This document shows positions 7,305-12,012 of a DNA stretch of 12,012 bases, piece after piece; the first letter of the stretch is position 1, and each line of letters starts with the position of its first letter. Below the pieces are notes generated by a model, which worked only from the letters and a program-made list of their open reading frames with translations, was not told where the DNA came from and searched no databases. A program made the position numbers and the translations under genes. The DNA is from SUG1106 sp964651095 (GTDB lineage Bacteria > Bacillota > Clostridia > Peptostreptococcales > Anaerovoracaceae): contig CAZYWO010000058.1 in assembly GCA_964651095.1 (NCBI GenBank), positions 1 to 12,012 of the forward strand. The letters are read 5' to 3'.

Positions 7305-7311
7305 CATTTTA

Positions 7312-8469
7312 ATGAAACACAAATTTATTACAAAAAGATTCTGGAAAGATTCCAGTACCGCTATGAGTAAGTCATATGCGCTGGCCAGAGAATTTGACGA
7401 CTGTATAAACTTAAGTTTAGGCGACCCGGACCTTATCACCGATAGCAGAATTACTAATGCAGCCTGCGAGGACGCGCTGGCAGGGCATACTAAGTATACC
7501 GACTTTCGAGGCGACCCGGAGCTGAGAAAGGCAATTTTAAGCTATTATCACCAAGAATTGAACGTGCCGATTAAAGATGAGGAAATAATGGTTTCCTGTG
7601 CATGTCTTGCGATGAATCTGGCGCTTCAAGCGGTGCTTGACGACGGAGATGAAGTTATAATACATGCGCCTTATTACACCCAATATCCTCAGCAGATTGA
7701 GCTGGCAAGAGGTGTTCCCGTGGTTTTAAATACATACGAGGAAGAAGATTTTCAAATAAATATAGACAGGCTGGAAAGTCTTATAACAGAAAGAACAAAG
7801 GTTATAGTTATAAACACACCTAACAATCCAACCGGCACCTGTTTTACCAAGGAAACTATGGAAAATATTGCGCGTATAGCCAAGAAGTACGACTTGCTTG
7901 TTATTTCCGATGAGATTTATACGCTGTACTCCTTTGAAAATCCTTTCATGTCAATGCTGCAAGTTGAGGGAATGAGAGAAAGAACTATTGTAATAAATAG
8001 TTTTTCTAAGGACTTTACCATGACGGGCTGGAGGATCGGTCACATAATTGCACCTGATTTTATAGTAGATGTAATTCGCCAGATCAGCGAAAAATTAATT
8101 TTTACTTGTCCGTCAATATCGCAAAGAGCTGCTCTTTACGCTATGGAGCATAGAGATGAAATTCAACCGGCTATGAGGGAAGAGTATAAGAACAGGGTTT
8201 TCTACGCTGCCGAAAGAATAAATAAAATTCCAAATATGTCGGTGCTGCGACCAAAAGGAACTTTTTATTTATTCATTAATGTTAAGAAAACAGGTTTAAG
8301 CTCATCTGATGTTTCAGATAAAATTTTGAGGGAAACACATGTGCTGACGCTGCCCGGAAGCGCTTTTGGAAACAGTGGCGAAGGGTATATAAGGATTGCT
8401 TGTACAGTAGGCAAAGACAAGCTTAAGGAAGCCTTTGATCGAATAGAGAAAATGGAAATATTTAAGTGA
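7312..8469 (+). CDS. Class I/II PLP-dependent aminotransferase (aspartate aminotransferase-like)
   Basis: A 385-residue cytoplasmic fold-type-I aminotransferase of the AAT I subgroup. The domain order is complete: N-terminal LSLGDPDLITD, then the YTDFRGDPELRKAI region that commonly reads GxPxLR. The PLP-contacting motif NTPNNPTGT follows at about residues 164-172, then VISDEIYTLYSF (Asp and Tyr contacts to the pyridine ring), SFSKDFTMTGWRIGH with the Schiff-base lysine at residue 233, and the C-terminal substrate-carboxylate arginine in GYIRIACTVG. AGAAGGG at 7298-7304 is the ribosome binding site. The amino acid substrate (aspartate, alanine, aromatic or branched) cannot be decided. It stands alone between its promoter and the RNA-rich region downstream. 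The family is secure and the specificity unknown. Confidence 0.92.
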   Translation: MKHKFITKRFWKDSSTAMSKSYALAREFDDCINLSLGDPDLITDSRITNAACEDALAGHTKYTDFRGDPELRKAILSYYHQELNVPIKDEEIMVSCACLAMNLALQAVLDDGDEVIIHAPYYTQYPQQIELARGVPVVLNTYEEEDFQINIDRLESLITERTKVIVINTPNNPTGTCFTKETMENIARIAKKYDLLVISDEIYTLYSFENPFMSMLQVEGMRERTIVINSFSKDFTMTGWRIGHIIAPDFIVDVIRQISEKLIFTCPSISQRAALYAMEHRDEIQPAMREEYKNRVFYAAERINKIPNMSVLRPKGTFYLFINVKKTGLSSSDVSDKILRETHVLTLPGSAFGNSGEGYIRIACTVGKDKLKEAFDRIEKMEIFK

Positions 8470-8500
8470 TAATTTAAAAGAATGTGAAGAATCAAGTATT

Positions 8501-8599
8501 TAAAAACGCTTTGGAATGTGGAAACTTCCAACCGTCAGACTTTGGATATAATAGGTTTGACTTTTTGGTGAGGGTACATATAATTTCGGGGCGTTTTTA
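8501..8599 (+). other. Potential multi-branched structured RNA or long-loop terminator downstream of the aminotransferase
   Basis: A 9-bp perfect outer stem, TAAAAACGC (8501-8509) with GCGTTTTTA (8591-8599), encloses two further stems: TTGGAA (8511-8516)/TTCCAA (8526-8531), and GTCAGAC (8534-8540)/GTTTGAC (8555-8561, one G-U). The outer 3' arm contains five T residues, so it could act as an unusual terminator for the aminotransferase. The fold is possible on either strand. No known RNA family is recognised. It overlaps the promoter at 8557-8584, and the same bases may simply serve that promoter. Confidence 0.35.
8557..8584 (+). promoter_or_regulatory. Strong sigma-A promoter facing the tRNA-proximal repeats
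   Basis: TTGACT (8557-8562), 16 nt, TATAAT (8579-8584): five of six and six of six matches to consensus. No protein gene lies downstream on this strand before a terminator at 8663-8692, so the expected product starts near 8591 and is a non-coding RNA of about 100 nt. The hexamers are seen directly; activity is inferred. Confidence 0.6.
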
Positions 8600-8607
8600 T
8601 TGTGAGC

Positions 8608-8636
8608 AAAAAAGCGACCTATATTATAGGTCGCTT
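8608..8636 (-). terminator. Outer, variant copy of the tRNA-Ala terminator
   Basis: On the - strand the stem AAGCGACCTATA/TATAGGTCGCTT (8612-8623 with 8625-8636) is followed by six T residues (complement of 8608-8613). It shares GCGACC/GGTCGC with the terminators in the two repeat units but has a centre longer by 5 nt. It probably represents the original terminator of the tRNA gene, now about 380 bp from it. Confidence 0.7.
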
Positions 8637-8662
8637 CTTGGTGGAGCATAGGGGGATCGACC

Positions 8663-8692
8663 GCACGTTGCACTAAGTGAACGTGCTTTTTT
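8663..8692 (+). terminator. Intrinsic terminator within the distal repeat unit (+ strand)
   Basis: The stem GCACGTT (8663-8669)/AACGTGC (8680-8686), with an inner CAC/GTG and a TAA loop, is followed by six T residues (8687-8692). It is a textbook intrinsic terminator and would stop + strand transcription arriving from the aminotransferase or from the promoter at 8557. Confidence 0.8.
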
Positions 8693-8796
8693 CTGCGTCT
8701 CCCCAAACGGTCGACGCAGACCGCATCCTATTCGCAGGTTCACCGGACCTGCTCACTAACGGATGCGCCCTCACGGGTTCGCTCCCCCAATATTCT

Positions 8797-8825
8797 AAAG
8801 AAAAAAAGCGACCCATAGGTCGCTT
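8797..8825 (-). terminator. tRNA-type terminator in the distal repeat unit (- strand)
   Basis: Same sequence as the terminator directly after the tRNA: AAGCGACC/GGTCGCTT with a 4-nt loop (CATA on +) and a T-run on the - strand. It lies immediately beyond the tRNA-3'-end copy at 8828-8849. Confidence 0.72.
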
Positions 8826-8851
8826 CTTGGTGGAGCATAGGGGGATCGACC

Positions 8852-8881
8852 GCACGTTGCACTAAGTGAACGTGCTTTTTT
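8852..8881 (+). terminator. Intrinsic terminator within the proximal repeat unit (+ strand)
   Basis: Identical to the terminator at 8663-8692, one 189-bp period downstream: a GCACGTT/AACGTGC stem with a T6 tail. Confidence 0.78.
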
Positions 8882-8985
8882 CTGCGTCTCCCCAAACGGT
8901 CGACGCAGACCGCATCCTATTCGCAGGTTCACCGGACCTGCTCACTAACGGATGCGCCCTCACGGGTTCGCTCCCCCAATATTCT

Positions 8986-9014
8986 AAAGAAAAAAAGCGA
9001 CCCATAGGTCGCTT
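8986..9014 (-). terminator. tRNA-Ala transcript terminator
   Basis: On the - strand, two bases after the encoded CCA, AAGCGACC (9014-9007) pairs with GGTCGCTT (9002-8995) around a 4-nt loop, and the T-run continues to 8990. This is the functional terminator of the tRNA gene and belongs to the proximal repeat unit. Confidence 0.85.
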
Positions 9015-9016
9015 CT

Positions 9017-9092
9017 TGGTGGAGCATAGGGGGATCGAACCCCTGACCTCTTGACTGCCAGTCAAGCGCGCTCCCGGCTGCGCTAATGCCCC
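9017..9092 (-). tRNA. tRNA-Ala, anticodon GGC
   Basis: A complete 76-nt cloverleaf with encoded CCA. The acceptor stem GGGGCAT/ATGCTCC contains the G3-U70 wobble that defines alanine identity, with discriminator A73. The D stem is GCGC/GCGC and the anticodon stem CTTGA/TCAAG. The loop CTGGCAG has anticodon GGC (bases 9059-9057), reading GCC and GCU. The T stem is AGGGG/CCCCT with loop TTCGATC. It is a single-gene unit with its own promoter (9110-9138) and terminator (8986-9014). Its last 22 nt are duplicated twice downstream in the 189-bp units. Confidence 0.97.
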
Positions 9093-9109
9093 GCATTATT
9101 TACAGCCAT

Positions 9110-9138
9110 ATTCTAGCACAACCATATTGCCGTTGCAA
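9110..9138 (-). promoter_or_regulatory. tRNA-Ala promoter
   Basis: Read on the - strand: TTGCAA (9138-9133), 17 nt, TAGAAT (9115-9110) with an extended -10 TGC. The start is expected near 9103, about 11 nt before the mature tRNA 5' end at 9092. The -35 is palindromic and shared with the divergent promoter at 9133-9161. Confidence 0.75.
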
Positions 9139-9161
9139 TATATTTTTAAATCCGATATTAT
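9133..9161 (+). promoter_or_regulatory. Divergent promoter of the FAD oxidoreductase gene, sharing the tRNA promoter's -35
   Basis: TTGCAA (9133-9138), 17 nt, TATTAT (9156-9161), predicted start near 9168 and a leader of about 83 nt. The same palindromic hexamer serves as -35 on the other strand, inside a perfect inverted repeat ATATTGC-CGTT-GCAATAT (9124-9141). Both spacers are exactly 17 nt. Simultaneous use by two polymerases should be mutually exclusive. Confidence 0.6.
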
Positions 9162-9250
9162 AAAAAATTTTAAAGATTATCACTTTCGTGGGAAAAAAGA
9201 ATAATAAAAAAAATCTCTGGTGAAACTAGCACAAAGAAGGAGGTATTATT

Positions 9251-10683
9251 ATGCGCCAAAATTCCAATAAGTCGGAAAATTACGATAAATATAAGGATTT
9301 CAGCGATGATATAAATTTAACCGTTGACAATCACACCGATAAATTTGATGCAATTGTGGTTGGTGCAGGATTGGCAGGACTTTCTTGTGCTTATAGGCTT
9401 TGTGAAAAAGGCAAAAAAGTGCTTGTGCTTGAGGCTCATGAGTATCCGGGAGGAAGAACTTCATCCTTTACAGATGACGGAATGGAGGTGGAATCAGGGC
9501 TTCATAGATACATTGGATATTATTCCGCCTTGCCAAGACTGCTAAAAAAGTGTGATGTAAAGCTAAAGGACATCGTTACATGGGAGGAAAAGGTAGATAT
9601 TCTGGTAAAAGGAGAAAACAGAAAGGTAGTTTTGGGCGTTGCGCCAATATTTGGCTTTAAAAAAATGCTTAGGGGCGTTTTTGGAAACAGTCAGATACTG
9701 TCGGCACGGGATAAGCTGTCGATGATTCCGTTTTTTGTGTGCGGCTTCGGAAGTTACTTATTTTCATATAACTTAGATAAATTTTCAGTAGCTGAATATG
9801 CCAATCGTCATCATGTAAGTGAAAATGCTAAAAGATTAATTTTAGAGCCTCTCAGCAGCGGCATTTTTTTTATGCCGCCCGAAAATTATTCCGCCTATGC
9901 TTTCTTTGGGTTGTTTGCGCCTGCAATACCTAAATTCTACAAAATGCGTATAGGCGCCTTTCTTGGAGGAATGACGGAAGTGATGGCAGAACCCATCGCT
10001 GAAAAAATAGAGGAGCTGGGCGGTCAAATAAGCTACAATGAACAGGTAAAAGCGTTATTTTCAGTGAAAAAAATTCAGCAATCGGTGTAGAAACCGAAAA
10101 AGGGAAAAAATATTTTGCTCCTGCAACAGTTGTGGCAGCTACGCTCCTGGGCGCGAAGAAAATTTTGTCGCCATTGAAAGAAAGCATGAAGCTGAGAGGC
10201 TTTTTTAATTTGCCATGCATGTCATCGTGTACTTTGCAGATGGAGCTTGAAAGCCCAGCTTTGAAAAAAGATGTTACTACTTTTGGACCGGGAACTGACA
10301 TGGTGAGTTTTGCAGAGCAGTCGCGTTCTACCTTCAGAGAATCTAAAGGCAGATTATCGGTGATATTGGGAAATCCGAAAGAATACGCTCAAATGTCTGC
10401 CGAGGACATTCTGCATATTGTGACGGAACAAATGGCTCAATTGGGAGTGAATTTAAAGGGCAAGATTGTTAAGGTACGAAAAGTGGCAGAAGAAAATGAT
10501 TTTTATTCTTTGGATAAAGGAAACCAGAGCCTTAGACCGGGGCAGCGTACAGGTGTAAGAGGATTGTTTCTGGCAGGGGATTATACTTTGACCGGTTCTT
10601 TTGCCACTATGGAAGGAGCCGTTATGTCGGGAAAGAAAGCGGCAAGAGAGTGCAGAAAGTATTTAGAAGCTCTTAATCGGTAA
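9251..10683 (+). pseudogene. FAD-dependent desaturase/amine-oxidase-like protein, split by a frameshift
   Basis: Two frames form one flavoprotein of the phytoene desaturase / HpnE / amine-oxidase superfamily. The first (9251-10090, 279 codons) has a 31-residue extension, then the Rossmann FAD site IVVGAGLAGLSCAYRL with E61 and PGGRTSSF at 66-73, and continues through the substrate domain. At an A7 run (10067-10073) the frame runs into TAG at 10088. The homologous sequence continues in the -1 frame (NSAIGVETEKGKKYFAPATV) to 10683, including the C-terminal FAD motif GLFLAGDYTLTGSFATMEGA. One extra A would restore a protein of about 477 residues, normal for the family. The start has AAGGAGG at 9237-9243. 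Options are a true pseudogene, phase variation or slippage at the A-run, or a sequencing error. The substrate (carotenoid, squalene derivative or other) is undetermined. Confidence 0.82.
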
Positions 10684-10774
10684 TCCCTTTATGACAACAA
10701 ACTATGTAGTAAATTTTAAATCTGATTTTCTTAAATATGAAGATATCATACAAGAAAAAAATGTTTTTCGGATA

Positions 10775-10800
10775 TATAATATATAAGTCGAAGGAGGTGA
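10775..10800 (+). promoter_or_regulatory. -10 element and very strong ribosome binding site of the AraC gene
   Basis: TATAAT (10775-10780) is a consensus -10 without a good -35 at 16-18 nt, as is common for activator-dependent or self-regulated promoters. AAGGAGGTGA (10791-10800) is a near-complete match to the anti-Shine-Dalgarno sequence, and supports the GTG start at 10807. No terminator is seen between the oxidoreductase and this gene. Confidence 0.5.
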
Positions 10801-10806
10801 ATTACA

Positions 10807-11658
10807 GTGAAAAAACAAATAAAAACAGTTTGTTATGACGATGACTTGAGTATTGAAGCATATAGCTTTGAGGGTATAACCCAGCCTTTTCCCAATCACT
10901 TTCACGACTATTACGTTATTGGATTTATCCAATCAGGAACCCGCTTTCTTTCTTGCAAAAACAAGGAATACCTGATAAAACAAGGAGATATTTTACTGTT
11001 TAATCCAAACGACAATCACGGCTGCAAACAAAGCGACAAAGGAACTTTTGATTACAGAGGAATAAATATTCCGATAAATACCATGTTATCAATATCTGCA
11101 GAGCTTACAGGCAAGGAAGATTTATTGGGATTTTCCCAAAATGTAGTGGAAGATGATGAATTAAGAATGTGTCTGAAATCATTTCACCAGATGATTATGT
11201 CCGGTGGCGGCAAGTGTGAAAAATTTGAAAAGGAAGAAATGTTTTTAATACTTATGTCTATGCTGCTTGAGCGTTATGGACAAGCCTTTGAAAATTGCAT
11301 TTCGGAGTGCAGGAATGAAATTGAGGCGGCATGCCTGTTTATGGAGCAGCACTACGCGGAACGCGTTTCATTGGAACAATTATGCAAATGCAGTACATTG
11401 AGTAAATCAACTTTATTGCGGGCATTTACCAAAATAAAGGGCGTTACGCCGTATCGGTATATGCAATCAATCAGAGTAAGTAAAGCAAAGTCATTGTTGG
11501 AAAAAGGCATAAATCCTGTAGACGTGGCAGTGCAGACAGGTTTTGCAGATCAAAGCCATTTCACAAACTTCTTTCAAATGTATATTGGTTTATCACCTGC
11601 CGTATATAAAAAAATATTTATAGGTCAGCAAGGAGAAACAGAGAATGGAAAGGGATAA
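10807..11658 (+). CDS. AraC-family transcriptional regulator
   Basis: A 283-residue one-component regulator. The N-terminal half (about 15-90) is a cupin-like effector domain, recognisable by HFHDYYVIGFIQSGTR (31-46) and GDILLFNPNDNHGC (60-73). A linker with helices follows. The C-terminal 100 residues are a double helix-turn-helix domain: SLEQLCKCSTLSKSTLLRAF (188-207), the connecting helix PYRYMQSIRVSKAKSLL (215-231), and VDVAVQTGFADQSHFTNFFQ (238-257) with the conserved GLSPAVYKK at 261-269. Translation starts at GTG 10807, backed by AAGGAGGTGA. Its 3' end overlaps the following permease gene by 14 nt, so the regulator probably controls that transporter and perhaps itself. The effector, held in the cupin pocket, is unknown; the substrate of the permease is the obvious candidate. 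Confidence 0.93.
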   Translation: MKKQIKTVCYDDDLSIEAYSFEGITQPFPNHFHDYYVIGFIQSGTRFLSCKNKEYLIKQGDILLFNPNDNHGCKQSDKGTFDYRGINIPINTMLSISAELTGKEDLLGFSQNVVEDDELRMCLKSFHQMIMSGGGKCEKFEKEEMFLILMSMLLERYGQAFENCISECRNEIEAACLFMEQHYAERVSLEQLCKCSTLSKSTLLRAFTKIKGVTPYRYMQSIRVSKAKSLLEKGINPVDVAVQTGFADQSHFTNFFQMYIGLSPAVYKKIFIGQQGETENGKG

Positions 11659-12012
11659 AGATAGGACCATTGGGCATGCAGCGGCTTTAATTACAATTTT
11701 TATATGGGGTATAACCTTTATTTCTACAAAAGTTTTATTGGAAAACTTTAAACCGGCAGAAATTTTGTTCTTTCAATTTGCACTGGGATTGTTGGCGCTT
11801 TCTTTGGTTGATCCGAAAAGGCTGAAAGGTACGAGCATAAAACAAGAATTGACATTTGCCGCCGCAGGGCTATGCGGAATCACTTTGTATTATCTCCTTG
11901 AAAACGTGGCGCTTACATATACTATGGCCTCCAATGTGGGTGTAATAATATCCATAGCTCCTTTTTTTACTATGATTTTGTCACATGTGGCTTTCAGACA
12001 AAAATATAAATT
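11645..12012 (+). CDS. EamA/DMT-superfamily transporter, N-terminal part (3' truncated by window)
   Basis: The first 122 codons of a second drug/metabolite-type exporter. After a short charged start (MERDKDRTIGHA) come four hydrophobic segments: ALITIFIWGITFISTKVLL, EILFFQFALGLLALSLV, FAAAGLCGITLYYLLENVAL and VGVIISIAPFFTMILSHVAF. They match the first EamA repeat, including the WG-TF entry motif and the family-typical LENVALTYTMASNV stretch. The ATG at 11645 lies inside the end of the AraC gene and has AAGGAG at 11630-11635. The 14-nt overlap implies translational coupling. The remaining helices lie beyond the window. The substrate is unknown; AraC-EamA pairs usually form a small regulated efflux unit, which is inference here. 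Confidence 0.88.
   Translation, partial: MERDKDRTIGHAAALITIFIWGITFISTKVLLENFKPAEILFFQFALGLLALSLVDPKRLKGTSIKQELTFAAAGLCGITLYYLLENVALTYTMASNVGVIISIAPFFTMILSHVAFRQKYK

Larger units (their letters stand above)
8591..8692 (+). ncRNA. Predicted small RNA antisense to the tRNA-Ala 3' end
   Basis: Bounded by the promoter at 8557-8584 and the intrinsic terminator at 8663-8692. It would contain a hairpin (8612-8636, the + strand copy of the tRNA terminator stem), then bases 8639-8660. Those 22 nt are the exact complement of the last 22 nt of tRNA-Ala(GGC), from the T-loop through CCA, and the terminator stem follows directly. No credible reading frame is present. Promoter, complementarity and terminator are each visible; existence as a transcript and any effect on the tRNA are inference. 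It could be incidental to an insertion event. Confidence 0.35.
8639..8827 (-). repeat. 189-bp tRNA-3'-end-linked tandem unit, distal copy
   Basis: Exactly one period (189 bp), read as identical to 8828-9016. On the + strand it begins with 22 bases (8639-8660) equal to the tRNA-Ala 3' end. A segment of about 140 nt and roughly 56% GC by hand count follows, with three hairpins: terminator 8663-8686; TCTGCGTC/GACGCAGA (8692-8699 with 8713-8720); and CGCATCC/GGATGCG (8722-8728 with 8761-8767) enclosing GCAGGTTC/GGACCTGC (8734-8741 with 8745-8752). It ends in a - strand terminator hairpin (8797-8825). Frames are open on both strands because 189 is a multiple of three, but none has a ribosome binding site or recognisable protein. 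No integrase or transposase is present. Confidence 0.85.
8828..9016 (-). repeat. 189-bp tRNA-3'-end-linked tandem unit, tRNA-proximal copy
   Basis: Second copy of the unit, immediately adjoining the intact tRNA-Ala gene. It carries the 22-nt tRNA-3'-end copy at 8828-8849, the same three hairpins shifted by 189 bp, and the - strand terminator (8986-9014) that now ends the tRNA transcript. Periodicity with the distal copy extends from about 8626 to 9038, where the real tRNA sequence diverges inside the T-loop. That breakpoint is the usual crossover place for tyrosine-recombinase integration at tRNA genes, which suggests site-specific insertion. The perfect identity equally allows recent tandem duplication. 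Confidence 0.85.

Noticed and set aside
8734..8790. A degenerate tRNA T-arm on the + strand (GGGTTCGCTCCCCC near 8775)
   Set aside because: Only three base pairs of the T stem can form and no acceptor or anticodon arm lies at the right distance.
8639..9016. CRISPR array or integron cassette array
   Set aside because: There are only two long identical units with no short repeat/variable spacer pattern; I find no attC-type GTTRRRY core and no integrase or cas gene.
8677..9054. Two 62-codon + strand frames and matching - strand frames as small proteins
   Set aside because: They start inside a terminator hairpin, read through tRNA-derived sequence, have no RBS, and exist because 189 is divisible by three.
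10061..10075. Classical programmed -1 frameshift heptamer in the oxidoreductase
   Set aside because: In the reading frame the site is GTG AAA AAA ATT, so the first base of the X XXY YYZ heptamer is G. Only single-tRNA slippage is possible, and no downstream pseudoknot or internal Shine-Dalgarno stands out.
10684..10774. Terminator between the oxidoreductase and the AraC gene
   Set aside because: Only a weak A/T hairpin (GAAAAA/TTTTTC around 10754-10769) is present, without GC pairs or a following T-run.

Overview
The window looks like chromosome from a low-to-moderate GC Gram-positive anaerobe of class Clostridia (Bacillota). Supporting this are strong AGGAGG-type ribosome binding sites, compact sigma-A promoters with TGn extensions, a valS-folC neighbourhood, a split two-gene ThrE-type exporter and a tandem-OB single-stranded-DNA-binding protein. 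Placement below class (for example near Anaerovoracaceae) is a guess. Most of the window is ordinary housekeeping and accessory metabolism; the tRNA-Ala locus near 8.5-9.2 kb is the unusual part.

Layout. 1-3746 (+): the 3' end of valS, folC, a GNAT acetyltransferase and the two halves of a threonine/serine-type exporter, closely spaced or overlapping and probably largely co-transcribed. 3747-4561: an AT-rich palindrome, then a tandem-OB SSB-like gene ending in an intrinsic terminator. 4596-5984: glyA with its own promoter and a terminator shared with the convergent gene. 6031-7101 (-): an EamA/DMT permease with a near-consensus promoter. 7182-8469 (+): a class I aminotransferase with a roughly 95-nt leader. 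8470-9141: a gene-free, RNA-rich stretch ending in tRNA-Ala(GGC) on the - strand. 9133-10683 (+): an FAD-dependent desaturase/oxidase-like gene broken by one frameshift. 10775-12012 (+): an AraC regulator overlapping a second EamA/DMT permease, which runs off the window.

The most interesting region is 8501-9141. Downstream of the tRNA-Ala 3' end lie two identical, head-to-tail 189-bp units. Each carries a copy of the last 22 nt of the tRNA (T-loop to CCA), a tRNA-type terminator and a roughly 140-nt GC-richer, strongly foldable segment that contains an intrinsic terminator on the opposite strand. The layout resembles the scar of tRNA-3'-end integration, but with elements too small to encode anything recognisable. 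A strong + strand promoter at the outer edge and the first + strand terminator together predict a roughly 100-nt RNA carrying the perfect antisense of the tRNA-Ala 3' end. The tRNA promoter and the promoter of the neighbouring oxidoreductase share one palindromic -35 hexamer.

Functional links are modest. GlyA (serine/glycine/one-carbon units), FolC (folate polyglutamylation) and the ThrE-like exporter (threonine/serine efflux) all touch serine and one-carbon metabolism. The AraC regulator probably controls the permease it overlaps.
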